26,097 nucleotides of DNA, taken from a virus. Both the position numbers and the translations under genes were made by a program. Below, piece after piece: positions 19,034 through 24,916 of the stretch. Where the stretch lies: the IMG/VR virus record IMGVR_UViG_3300034190_001120, positions 1 through 26,097 of that record. One strand, written 5' to 3'. The first letter of the stretch is position 1. Each line of letters starts with the position of its first letter. The notes beneath the pieces are model-generated. The model ran no database searches, had not been told where the DNA came from, and saw only the letters and a list, made by a program, of their open reading frames with translations.

Positions 19034-19128
19034 CAATTTTATGTTCCGTTCGTCTAGTTGGTTAGGACACCGGGTTTTCATCTCGGCAACAGGGGTTCGA
19101 ATCCCCTACGGAATACCATTTTCGGAGT
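19027..19128 (+). repeat. Tandem duplication unit 1 around tRNA-Glu
   Basis: Runs from the 3' acceptor of tRNA-Gly to the first six bases of a tRNA-Pro copy; repeated at 19130-19232. Confidence 0.9.
19043..19118 (+). tRNA. tRNA-Glu (anticodon TTC)
   Basis: Acceptor GTTCCGT/ACGGAAT with a G-U first pair, anticodon stem CCGGG/CTCGG with loop TTTTCAT, T arm AGGGG-TTCGAAT-CCCCT, discriminator A and encoded CCA. Reads GAA, a very common codon in this window. It is the first of two tandem copies. Confidence 0.95.
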
Positions 19129-19129
19129 C

Positions 19130-19232
19130 ACCCGCTCAATTTTATGTTCCGTTCGTCTAGTTGGTTAGGACACCGGGTCGTCATTCTCGGAAACAGGGGT
19201 TCGAAACCCCTACGGAATACCATTTTCGGAGT
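19130..19232 (+). repeat. Tandem duplication unit 2
   Basis: Second copy of 19027-19128, one base longer; the only differences (four substitutions and one insertion) are inside the tRNA gene. Confidence 0.9.
19146..19222 (+). tRNA. Remodelled tRNA-Glu duplicate, anticodon region GTC-like, possible pseudo-tRNA
   Basis: Same acceptor, D and T stems and CCA as the tRNA at 19043. The anticodon region became TCGTCATT: either an eight-base loop on the intact CCGGG/CTCGG stem, or a seven-base loop on a weakened stem. Either way the central triplet is GTC (Asp), but the normally invariant U33 is C. The T loop changed to TTCGAAA. It may be a decaying duplicate, a new tRNA-Asp in the making, or a frameshift-type tRNA. 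Confidence 0.6.
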
Positions 19233-19303
19233 ATAGCACAGCTTGGTAGTGCGCTCGCTTTGGGAGCGAGAGGTCGTAAGTTCGAATCTTACTACTCCGA
19301 CCA
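19227..19303 (+). tRNA. tRNA-Pro (anticodon TGG)
   Basis: Acceptor CGGAGTA/TACTCCG, D arm GCAC/GTGC, anticodon stem CTCGC/GCGAG with loop TTTGGGA, T arm GTAAG/CTTAC, discriminator A, encoded CCA. Reads CCA and others in the Pro box. Last tRNA of the array. Confidence 0.96.
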
Positions 19304-19366
19304 TTTATTCATATGTATATTGTTTAGATATTGTGCATATAATGACCATTCTTAGATCCCATATCT

Positions 19367-19374
19367 TATAAATA
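19367..19374 (+). promoter_or_regulatory. T4-type late promoter (TATAAATA)
   Basis: Perfect TATAAATA in an AT-rich intergenic region, 66 bases before the 19441 gene, with no -35 box. With the terminator at 21478 it delimits a three-gene late unit. Confidence 0.65.
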
Positions 19375-19440
19375 GAACTGTAAATTGATGTAAAAATTTT
19401 ATCATACCTTATATAATAACTATAATAATGGGATAAGATT

Positions 19441-20115
19441 ATGCAAAAATTTGCAGTCATACTCTTGTGCTTATTATTTGGGTCGATCACTTATGCTGAA
19501 ACTAGCGAGAATGGTCAAACTGGAGACTTAAACACAAACACTCAAGACTCCACAGTAAACTCAAATAACAACACTACTACAAGTAACAATACGACACAAA
19601 ATGTTGGTGCTGGTGCAGGTAAGCCCACACCACCGCCTACTGCTATATCTCCGTCACTGATGTCTTCAGGTAATGATACCTGTTTAAAGAGTAAGTCTGT
19701 TGCATTACAGATGGATATTCTTGGTCTTAGTGGAGGCGGTTATAAGCAAGATGAAGAGTGTAATCGTAGAAAAGATGCGAAAGTTCTAAAAGATTTAGGC
19801 ATGACGATAGCTTCTGTAGCTCGTATGTGTCAAAATCTAGACAACTGGAAAGCAATGTTTGCCGCTGGGACACCGTGTCCTGTATTGGTTAATGGTAAAA
19901 TGATCTTCGGCAAGAATGCCCTGATCGCTATGAAGACACGCCCAGAGCTATACATTCCTGATTATGAAGCAAAAACACTAACGGGTAAGTTTAAAAATAG
20001 AGAAAGATATAACTCATTACTAGGGATAGGAGTAACAACAGATGAAAGCGAAGACATTAATGGCGATAGCCTTAGCGTTTCTGAGCGTTTCCGCAAAAGC
20101 ACAACAGACGATTGA
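19441..20115 (+). CDS. Exported phage protein of unknown function, 224 aa
   Basis: Residues 1-19 are a signal peptide (MQKFAVILLCLLFGSITYA, cut expected after TYA). A low-complexity Asn/Thr-rich linker follows (residues about 20-55), then a proline stretch (GKPTPPPTAISPS). The compact part begins near residue 77 (DTCLKSKSVALQMDILG) and has four further Cys, including RMCQN and GTPCPVL, which could form disulfides in the periplasm. A similar 'C-x-S-x-A' start and 'GM-IASVARMCQ' are familiar from exported proteins of marine T4-like phages of unknown role. Late promoter upstream; its 3' end overlaps the next gene by 74 bases. Confidence 0.7.
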   Translation: MQKFAVILLCLLFGSITYAETSENGQTGDLNTNTQDSTVNSNNNTTTSNNTTQNVGAGAGKPTPPPTAISPSLMSSGNDTCLKSKSVALQMDILGLSGGGYKQDEECNRRKDAKVLKDLGMTIASVARMCQNLDNWKAMFAAGTPCPVLVNGKMIFGKNALIAMKTRPELYIPDYEAKTLTGKFKNRERYNSLLGIGVTTDESEDINGDSLSVSERFRKSTTDD

Positions 20116-20929
20116 TATAGGCCAGCTTGTAGAAACAAGCGGAAGTATCGTAACAACATTTGATCAGGGTATTCAGTATGTAGGTGGTGTCACTACTGCC
20201 ACAGTCAATGGAGATATTGTAGAAGTAGACTCTGCTTCTGGCGCACATTTAACATATGAACAAGCAGATGCGTATAATTCCGCTTTGACCGCCACACAGC
20301 AAGCAGTATACACAATGTCAGTTCAGGAGTATGTAGACGTTGCTCGCCAAGATGCGGCAGCAGATTTTGGAGTTGCGGTTGATTCATACATTGGGGCATC
20401 TAGTGTATTGATTGAAGCTGTTGCGGTAAATGACATGGCAAGCGAAGCCGAAAGCAGCGGTGATGCGGTACAGGCTCAAAATGTCCAAGCATACATTGCA
20501 ACAAATGATATAGTAATAACCAGCACTCATGTTGATGTGTATAACGATTCACTTGATGTTGTTGAAGAATCTGGTCAAGCGTTTGCCGCTTTTGTTGCGG
20601 TTGCCAATAACGGTGAGCTTATGTCACAGATGGAAAATGAGGTAGCGGCTGCTGGTGAAGACTTCTTAAATGCTGGTCAGCTAATGTTTGTAGCGGGAGT
20701 AGAAGGTCCAACTGTAGTATCACTTTTCAACACAACTTCGATGTTTATCTCATTCGATCTTGGAATGGGATATATCAACTCTGCTCAAATATATGGCGAT
20801 GGTGTGAATTCTGAGTTTTATCAGACTGGACCAACTGGCGGTGATCCTTGCTTCTTCGATCCAATGAGTATTGAGTGTAATGGTGAGATGTATGATCCGA
20901 TGGTAAACCCAGAACCCCCACAACCATGA
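20042..20929 (+). CDS. Exported alanine-rich protein of unknown function, 295 aa
   Basis: Overlaps the preceding gene by 74 bases in another frame; the start ATG 20042 has TAGGAG (20026-20031). Residues 1-20 form a signal peptide (MKAKTLMAIALAFLSVSAKA) with a predicted cut before QQTID. The mature protein is rich in Ala, Val, Ser and Asp, almost without Lys and Arg, and mostly helical in the middle (DAAADFGVAVDSYIGASSVL). The end is Gly/Pro-rich with two Cys (DPCFFDPMSIECNG). No family recognised. It should reach the periplasm or cell surface with its upstream partner. Confidence 0.7.
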   Translation: MKAKTLMAIALAFLSVSAKAQQTIDIGQLVETSGSIVTTFDQGIQYVGGVTTATVNGDIVEVDSASGAHLTYEQADAYNSALTATQQAVYTMSVQEYVDVARQDAAADFGVAVDSYIGASSVLIEAVAVNDMASEAESSGDAVQAQNVQAYIATNDIVITSTHVDVYNDSLDVVEESGQAFAAFVAVANNGELMSQMENEVAAAGEDFLNAGQLMFVAGVEGPTVVSLFNTTSMFISFDLGMGYINSAQIYGDGVNSEFYQTGPTGGDPCFFDPMSIECNGEMYDPMVNPEPPQP

Positions 20930-20947
20930 TAATAGGAAAGTAGAGCT

Positions 20948-21454
20948 ATGGAAAATATGGAGTTAGATGTAGGCGGAACTAAGATAAAGGGTGTATGGAT
21001 TGCTGTCCTTCTTAGTTTTGCAACAACAATCGGTGGTGGTATTTGGACAGCATCTGAGTTCTTCTCTCGCATTGAAGCAGTTGAAGACCTTGGAATAACT
21101 GTTCCGCTATTCATCGAAAACACTGGTAATGACCTTTCTGACTTCAAATCCAGAGTGGCTGTCATTGAGGAAGAACTCAAAGTAAGTGACATTGATAATC
21201 TACAAGGTAAGTTAGTCGAGTTAGGCACAAACCTTAAGACGATTATGGAAAGACAGTCTGAATTGGCTGCACTTCAAGAGCGTGTTGTCGAGGTTGAGAA
21301 GCTAGTCACCGAAATGGAGACAACAGTGAAAAAGGCTGAAATGGCTACAAAGGACAGTGAAGCAGTACAGAAGAGTCTGAAAATAGTGAAGAAAGAGATT
21401 CAAAATCTCTGGGACGGAATGGACTATCTAGCTAATCCTATGGGTGGCAAATAG
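20948..21454 (+). CDS. Membrane-anchored coiled-coil protein, 168 aa
   Basis: Residues about 14-36 (IKGVWIAVLLSFATTIGGGI) form one membrane segment, followed by FFSRIEAVEDLG and a long heptad-patterned coiled coil (about residues 65-155; SELAALQERVVEVEKLV, then KKAEMATKDSEAVQKS). This is the build of i-spanins and of membrane tethers, but no overlapping lipoprotein gene is present and the spanin pair is already at 4047. Ribosome site AGGAAAG at 20934-20940. It is the last gene of the late cassette; a terminator follows 23 bases after its stop. Confidence 0.7.
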   Translation: MENMELDVGGTKIKGVWIAVLLSFATTIGGGIWTASEFFSRIEAVEDLGITVPLFIENTGNDLSDFKSRVAVIEEELKVSDIDNLQGKLVELGTNLKTIMERQSELAALQERVVEVEKLVTEMETTVKKAEMATKDSEAVQKSLKIVKKEIQNLWDGMDYLANPMGGK

Positions 21455-21477
21455 GCTAATTTATACTCAATATGATC

Positions 21478-21502
21478 AAAGGGACTTTCGAGTCCCTTTT
21501 TT
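21478..21502 (+). terminator. Rho-independent terminator
   Basis: AAAGGGACT (21478-21486) pairs perfectly with AGTCCCTTT (21491-21499) around a TTCG loop, and TTTTTT closes it. Ends the late cassette. It is the only clear intrinsic terminator in the window. Confidence 0.93.
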
Positions 21503-21527
21503 GGGTCTAAAATAATGTGAAAAAGGG

Positions 21528-21556
21528 TTGACATTAGTGTCTAACCTTGATATAAT
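21528..21556 (+). promoter_or_regulatory. Sigma70-type promoter
   Basis: TTGACA (21528-21533), 17-base spacer, TATAAT (21551-21556), TGA before the -10 box, followed by the CTACTTAATTGA leader. Confidence 0.9.
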
Positions 21557-21583
21557 AGCTACTTAATTGATGAGAGTTTAATG

Positions 21584-21733
21584 ATGAGCAACGAAGTAAA
21601 CCAAGCCCTGCTTGATAAACTGTACGAAGATGCGTTAGAAAACCTTCAGAAATATAAGAGTCTGAGTGATGAAGAGAAAGAAGAGATCGCTCTTGAGACT
21701 GCTGAAGAACTATTTTATGAGATGAGTGTTTAA
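21584..21733 (+). CDS. Small acidic helical protein, 49 aa
   Basis: Two ATG codons stand in line (21581, 21584); GAGAG (21572-21576) serves either. The product MSNEVNQALLDKLYEDALEN is acidic and fully helical (KSLSDEEKEEIALETAEEL). No family recognised. First gene of a strong-promoter module. Confidence 0.6.
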   Translation: MSNEVNQALLDKLYEDALENLQKYKSLSDEEKEEIALETAEELFYEMSV

Positions 21734-21736
21734 ATT

Positions 21737-21919
21737 ATGGCTACATTTTTAGGTTACATTGGTACTTGCTTTATGATTGCATTTGCTTACACGATGGTGA
21801 TTCCGTTCGCTATCATTGGTCTGACGCTGATGACGTTTCAGCTAGTGAAAGCTAGTCTTTGGAATCTAGTCTTTCTGAACATCGTTTCTATCATTGGTTT
21901 TGCTTCTAACTTTACGTAA
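21737..21919 (+). CDS. Two-helix membrane protein, 60 aa
   Basis: Starts three bases after the previous stop. Nearly all residues are hydrophobic, with membrane segments at about 5-34 (GYIGTCFMIAFAYTMVIPFA) and 40-57 (LWNLVFLNIVSIIGFA). Very few charges are present. Not recognised; a small membrane effector is possible. It is followed at once by another promoter. Confidence 0.6.
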   Translation: MATFLGYIGTCFMIAFAYTMVIPFAIIGLTLMTFQLVKASLWNLVFLNIVSIIGFASNFT

Positions 21920-21922
21920 AAA

Positions 21923-21976
21923 ACCCTTGACTTTCTGCTCCACTGTGTTATAATAGTTACTTAATGAATTGAGAGA
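21923..21976 (+). repeat. 54-bp promoter-leader repeat, copy 1
   Basis: Identical to 22126-22179 except at one base; includes the promoter at 21927 and its leader to GAGAGA. Confidence 0.9.
21927..21954 (+). promoter_or_regulatory. Sigma70-type promoter
   Basis: TTGACT (21927-21932), 16-base spacer, TATAAT (21949-21954), TGT before the -10 box. Confidence 0.88.
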
Positions 21977-21982
21977 TATATT

Positions 21983-22126
21983 ATGAAAAGAGCTGATTAT
22001 AGAGTGTCTGATGACAAATTCGTTGGTTATAGTTACCCACACTTCAATCAACATGAACAAAAGTATGTCTTTTTACCGCTAAACGAACACTTTTACGGTA
22101 AGATTATTAAGAATACTTCAAAATAA
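21983..22126 (+). CDS. Small basic protein of unknown function, 47 aa
   Basis: Framed by two nearly identical promoter-leaders. ATG 21983 follows GAGAGA (21971-21976). The product is polar and aromatic (MKRADYRVSDDKFVGYSYPH, then KYVFLPLNEHFYGK). Its stop's last base is the first base of the next promoter repeat. Not recognised; a minimal one-gene module. Confidence 0.55.
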   Translation: MKRADYRVSDDKFVGYSYPHFNQHEQKYVFLPLNEHFYGKIIKNTSK

Positions 22127-22179
22127 CCCTTGACTTTCTGCTACACTGTGTTATAATAGTTACTTAATGAATTGAGAGA
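22126..22179 (+). repeat. 54-bp promoter-leader repeat, copy 2
   Basis: Second copy, 203 bases downstream of the first, 53 of 54 bases identical. Confidence 0.9.
22130..22157 (+). promoter_or_regulatory. Sigma70-type promoter
   Basis: TTGACT (22130-22135), 16-base spacer, TATAAT (22152-22157), TGT before the -10 box. Confidence 0.88.
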
Positions 22180-22189
22180 AAACTATACT

Positions 22190-22411
22190 ATGAGCTTTTA
22201 TACTACTACCCAATTAGCTAATCTTTTAAACTTTCCTATTGATGCTTTAGGCACGAAAGGTTTCGCTGATACCGAAGCCCCAGCCGAGGGTAAAGAAATC
22301 CTCTATACTGGTTACGATATCATCACTCACTCTGAGTTAGAGCGTTTGTATGCAATCGAAGCTGAAAGGCAAATCGATGCGGCAGACCGTTCGGAGGCAT
22401 CATTAGTATGA
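22190..22411 (+). CDS. Small protein of unknown function, 73 aa
   Basis: ATG 22190 with GAGAGAA upstream; an earlier in-frame start falls in the leader and is not used. The product begins MSFYTTTQLANLLNFPIDAL, a segment like a short helix-turn-helix or cap, then a Glu-rich helical end (HSELERLYAIEAERQID). No family is recognised. The stop overlaps the next start (ATGA, 22408-22411). Confidence 0.6.
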   Translation: MSFYTTTQLANLLNFPIDALGTKGFADTEAPAEGKEILYTGYDIITHSELERLYAIEAERQIDAADRSEASLV

Positions 22412-22722
22412 ATGATTATACGAAAGAACTGCAAGGAGAATTGAACGATTCAGGTAAGATTCCTATGTTCGAGATAGAAGTCATAGACTCTGACCTTGCT
22501 CGTGAATGGATAAATTGCGATGTATACTTTCAAGGAAATTCTATTGTAGCTGAAAGGGATGCAGTTAGTAGTGCCGAAGAGCGTTCAGACTTTATAGCCA
22601 AGACTAGCATATCAGTGGATTCCTTTTTCGGTTTACAAGAGCATCTTGAGTGGTTGCTTGAGAAAGTTGAGGGAGAGATTATGGATGGCGACTTATACGA
22701 CTTAGCTTTGGAGACAGTATGA
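22408..22722 (+). CDS. Acidic protein of unknown function, 104 aa
   Basis: Starts in an ATGA overlap and ends in another. The protein is acidic, with an alpha/beta pattern (MFEIEVIDSDLAREWINC, then QEHLEWLLEKVEGEIMDG). Not recognised. Coupling on both sides suggests co-translation with the 22190 and 22719 products. Confidence 0.6.
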   Translation: MNDYTKELQGELNDSGKIPMFEIEVIDSDLAREWINCDVYFQGNSIVAERDAVSSAEERSDFIAKTSISVDSFFGLQEHLEWLLEKVEGEIMDGDLYDLALETV

Positions 22723-22823
22723 ATAAAGAGTTTGTATCGTGTATAATCGTGATCGTATCTGCCAGTATTCTAGGCATAACCGTTAACGCTCTTATGTATA
22801 ATCAATTGACATTAATCGCTTGA
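22719..22823 (+). CDS. 34-aa single-pass membrane peptide
   Basis: ATGA overlap with the previous stop. Residues about 6-27 are one membrane segment (VSCIIVIVSASILGITVNAL). The stop TGA lies within the -35 box of the next promoter, so gene and promoter are fused. Very short but positionally supported. Confidence 0.5.
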   Translation: MNKEFVSCIIVIVSASILGITVNALMYNQLTLIA

Positions 22824-22847
22824 CATTTCCATCCAGTGTGTTATAAT
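22820..22847 (+). promoter_or_regulatory. Sigma70-type promoter overlapping a stop codon
   Basis: TTGACA (22820-22825), 16-base spacer, TATAAT (22842-22847), TGT before the -10 box. The stop TGA of the 22719 gene is bases 2-4 of the -35 box. Confidence 0.9.
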
Positions 22848-22876
22848 AGATACTTAATTGAGCGGAGAGAGAAAGT

Positions 22877-23089
22877 ATGACATATTTGACATATTCTGAA
22901 AAACGTGATATAGCCAAATCTGCTGTAGCAAAGATGTTATCGAGCCTATCTGAAAAGGGCGATAGTCCCCATTATATGTTGGGTTATCTTGAAGAAATGC
23001 TTACGGGTTGGGCTGCTAATGATGAGATTCTTCTTGAAAATGTCATCAAAACCACTGATTTCCTAAATGCAAAGGAGACTGTAAAATGA
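22877..23089 (+). CDS. Small helical protein of unknown function, 70 aa
   Basis: ATG 22877 follows GGAGAGAG. The product (MTYLTYSEKRDIAKSAVAKM, then HYMLGYLEEMLTGWAAND) is helical. Not recognised. ATGA overlap with the next gene (23086-23089). Confidence 0.6.
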   Translation: MTYLTYSEKRDIAKSAVAKMLSSLSEKGDSPHYMLGYLEEMLTGWAANDEILLENVIKTTDFLNAKETVK

Positions 23090-23445
23090 AATATAAAATC
23101 ATCCAAATGAAGCTCACTGATGAGCAGTTCAATATTGTGAATCGGCGTAAAGAGGGAGAGCCTATGGCTGACTTCTACAAGATTTATCAAGATGCGAATA
23201 TGTTTCCCAACAAAGAAAAGATCGAGACTGCTCTTGCGGCAGATATGTACGATCATGTTGCGAACATCGAAGCCGATAACTTGAACGCTGTTTTCCATAT
23301 TGGTAATCAGGGCCCTTGGGATAGAGTTGAATATCTTGAGAATAAGTTCAATCGAACTATGCACTCGATCAGTGTTGGTGATATTGTCGAAGGTGAAGAC
23401 GGTAATCGATACTTCGTTGACTTTTCTGGCTTCGGAGAGCTATGA
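23086..23445 (+). CDS. YodL-like domain protein, 119 aa
   Basis: Starts in an ATGA overlap. The N-terminal part (MKYKIIQMKLTDEQFNIVNR) begins with a short strand, the middle is alpha-helical, and the C-terminal 35 residues read NRTMHSISVGDIVEGEDGNR then YFVDFSGFGEL, which matches the YodL-type ending I recall ('HS-SVGDI-...G-YYV--FGF-E-'). YodL-like domains occur in phage and plasmid proteins and sometimes beside antirestriction genes; the biochemical role is unknown. I call the domain by eye only. Ends in an ATGA overlap with a membrane protein. Confidence 0.6.
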   Translation: MKYKIIQMKLTDEQFNIVNRRKEGEPMADFYKIYQDANMFPNKEKIETALAADMYDHVANIEADNLNAVFHIGNQGPWDRVEYLENKFNRTMHSISVGDIVEGEDGNRYFVDFSGFGEL

Positions 23446-23591
23446 GCGCCTGGCTGATCGCAGTCACTGGTCTAATCTATCTTTATGTTGGGTTAGAGCA
23501 GTGGCTTAAATTTCAAAATCTTCCTATGTTGCTGACGTACATCGGCTATGCTTTCGCCAACATAGGACTTTATATGCTTGCGAGTAAGTAA
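23442..23591 (+). CDS. Two-helix membrane protein, 49 aa
   Basis: Starts in ATGA and its stop joins the gp4 start as TAATG. Membrane segments lie at about residues 4-18 (WLIAVTGLIYLYVG) and 27-46 (LPMLLTYIGYAFANIGLYML), separated by a short polar loop (EQWLKFQN). This pattern recurs in small phage membrane proteins I recall, with no function. Positioned directly before a head completion gene. Confidence 0.65.
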   Translation: MSAWLIAVTGLIYLYVGLEQWLKFQNLPMLLTYIGYAFANIGLYMLASK

Positions 23592-23971
23592 TGAAGAGAT
23601 CCCATTTCAAGGGCAAGTTCACGCCCAAAAATTCACAGAAATATCAAGGTAACTCTAAACAGATAATATATCGTAGCAGTTGGGAAAGATTGTTTATGGT
23701 TTACTGTGACAAGAAAGCAGATATATGGAACTGGTCAAGCGAAGAGATTAAGATTCCATATATGTTTGAAGATAAGAACCGAACATATTATCCAGACTTC
23801 TGGGTTGATATGATGGACAAGAACGGAAGAAGAGTTCAGAAGATCGTTGAGATCAAGCCACACTATCAGCGCACGATGAAGGTTAATAAGGCTAAGTGGG
23901 CTGCCGCTACTAAATATTGCCAAGACAACAATATGGAATTCATCGTAATGACAGAGAAGGAGTTGTTCTGA
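23591..23971 (+). CDS. 4: Head completion protein, T4 gp4-like nuclease fold
   Basis: The 126-residue protein matches the T4 gp4 (also called gp50/gp65 region head completion) pattern: KGKFTPKNSQKYQGN, IIYRSSWERLFMVYCD with E32, the PD-(D/E)XK-like pair D69 (YYPDFWVDM) and E87-I-K89 (KIVEIKPHY), then KWAAATKYC and FIVMTEKEL. T4 gp4 joins filled heads at a late step and has an endonuclease-type fold; its DNA cutting role is not firmly settled. Length agrees with T4 gp4 (about 150). Here it lies among tiny early-type genes with no TATAAATA box nearby, so its late expression would need another promoter. Confidence 0.87.
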   Translation: MKRSHFKGKFTPKNSQKYQGNSKQIIYRSSWERLFMVYCDKKADIWNWSSEEIKIPYMFEDKNRTYYPDFWVDMMDKNGRRVQKIVEIKPHYQRTMKVNKAKWAAATKYCQDNNMEFIVMTEKELF

Positions 23972-24177
23972 TGCGTATGTTAAATCGGTTAAAAGGTAAG
24001 CTATTCAGAAAGTTGGTGAACTTCGCAGATAGAGTTGACATTTGGTTTCGAACCAAGTATAATGTAAATCTTAAACAAAAAGCTCTTGAGTTGTCTCAAG
24101 ATAATCTGCCCATGAGTCGTTTAGATAAAACGATAGGCGTTAACCTTAATATAGTTGAGAGTACTGATAATGAGTAA
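23971..24177 (+). CDS. Small basic protein of unknown function, 68 aa
   Basis: ATG 23971 overlaps the gp4 stop by one base; ATG 23977 is an alternative. The product is strongly basic at the start (MRMLNRLKGKLFRKLVNFAD), with amphipathic helices and a polar end. It contains within its coding sequence a consensus sigma70 promoter (24035-24063). Not recognised. Confidence 0.6.
   Translation: MRMLNRLKGKLFRKLVNFADRVDIWFRTKYNVNLKQKALELSQDNLPMSRLDKTIGVNLNIVESTDNE
24035..24063 (+). promoter_or_regulatory. Intragenic sigma70 consensus promoter
   Basis: TTGACA (24035-24040), 17-base spacer and TATAAT (24058-24063), perfect in all twelve positions but without the TGn extension and leader seen in the other promoters. 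It lies inside the 23971 gene and would drive 24170 onwards. Confidence 0.6.
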
Positions 24178-24475
24178 ATGGAAATATGATGAAAAGGCTG
24201 ATACTCGTAACTACGATCTAGAAGCCCGAGAGCTAGTAAAAGGCTTGCGTGGCTCACAACTATACGATATGTATGGTATTGTCAATAAGCAGTTGCAAAG
24301 GTCAGTTAGTCCTAAGCGAGAACGAGAGCTTCAAGCAGTAAAGAAAGCAATTGAAAACTATCCAAGTATTGATAAGTATCGTCTTGACTTTACTCTTAAC
24401 GGATATAAGTCCGAGATGGCACAAACAGGTAACCCGAAAGACGGCAAAGCGTCAATTCATAGAAAGAAGGTATAG
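24170..24475 (+). CDS. Basic protein of unknown function, 101 aa
   Basis: Starts eight bases before the previous stop. The protein has a charged alpha-helical region (YDLEARELVKGLRGSQLYDM) followed by a Lys/Arg/Glu-rich middle (SPKRERELQAVKKAIENY) and a basic end (ASIHRKKV). Not recognised. A role with nucleic acid is possible from charge alone. Confidence 0.6.
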   Translation: MSKWKYDEKADTRNYDLEARELVKGLRGSQLYDMYGIVNKQLQRSVSPKRERELQAVKKAIENYPSIDKYRLDFTLNGYKSEMAQTGNPKDGKASIHRKKV

Positions 24476-24477
24476 GT

Positions 24478-24678
24478 ATGACCAGTTACGGAAATGCGTA
24501 TAATAACTATAAAAGTGAGCCAATTACAGTCGATGTGGTGGACTTGGACGGCGATCAGGTAATACAATTCACAGAAGAGCAGATGAAAGCCCTCAACTTG
24601 AAAGCTGGTGACACGATAGTTTGGGATAAAAATGATGAGACTGGAGAAGTTAGTTTCACGGTAGAGAATGCCAAATGA
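24478..24678 (+). CDS. AbrB/MazE-like swapped-hairpin protein, 66 aa
   Basis: ATG 24478 follows AAGGTATAGG. After a variable start, residues about 28-62 read VIQFTEEQMKALNLKAGDTI then VWDKNDETGEVSFTVE, the pattern of AbrB/MazE-type domains: a hydrophobic strand, a helix with 'LNLKAGD' turn and a second strand. Such domains bind DNA as dimers in transition-state regulators and antitoxins. No toxin-like partner lies next to it, so a regulator is the better guess. Domain call by eye. Confidence 0.65.
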   Translation: MTSYGNAYNNYKSEPITVDVVDLDGDQVIQFTEEQMKALNLKAGDTIVWDKNDETGEVSFTVENAK

Positions 24679-24863
24679 AAATAAGATCAGAGTATTCGCC
24701 ATATGGTCATCCCGACCATCGTCCTTTAGAAGATCATTTTAGTTATTACTGGGAAGATAGCTCTGGCGTAGTAATGAGCCCTAGATTCCGCAAAGAAGAA
24801 CTTGCTATGACTTGGTATAAAATGCATGAACAGTGGATAGAAGATCCTCTAGAAGATAGTTGA
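24675..24863 (+). CDS. Small aromatic protein of unknown function, 62 aa
   Basis: Starts in an ATGA overlap. Rich in His, Tyr and Trp (MKIRSEYSPYGHPDHRPLED, HFSYYWEDSSG, then TWYKMHEQWIEDP). Its TGA stop is bases 2-4 of the next promoter's -35 box. Not recognised. Confidence 0.6.
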   Translation: MKIRSEYSPYGHPDHRPLEDHFSYYWEDSSGVVMSPRFRKEELAMTWYKMHEQWIEDPLEDS

Positions 24864-24888
24864 CTTTGACGAAATAGTGTGTTATAAT
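24860..24888 (+). promoter_or_regulatory. Sigma70-type promoter overlapping a stop codon
   Basis: TTGACT (24860-24865), 17-base spacer, TATAAT (24883-24888), TGT before the -10 box. The stop of the 24675 gene lies in its -35 box. Confidence 0.88.
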
Positions 24889-24916
24889 ATAATCTAATTA
24901 AGCAACGGAGAATACA

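Noticed and set aside
19161-19355. 64-codon + strand frame across the tRNA genes
   Set aside because: It translates tRNA sequence (typical 'IAQLGSALALGARGRKFES' artefact) and has no start signal.
20821-21228. 135-codon open frame on the - strand across the end of the late cassette
   Set aside because: Antisense to two genes with signal/membrane and coiled-coil features; no promoter or ribosome site on that strand.
20948-21454. Second i-spanin candidate (membrane anchor plus coiled coil)
   Set aside because: No overlapping or adjacent lipoprotein gene is present and a complete spanin pair exists at 4047-4905, so I leave the function open.
24382-24408. TTGACT with a TATAAG box in the 24170 gene
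   Set aside because: Spacer of 14 bases and imperfect -10 box; inside coding sequence.
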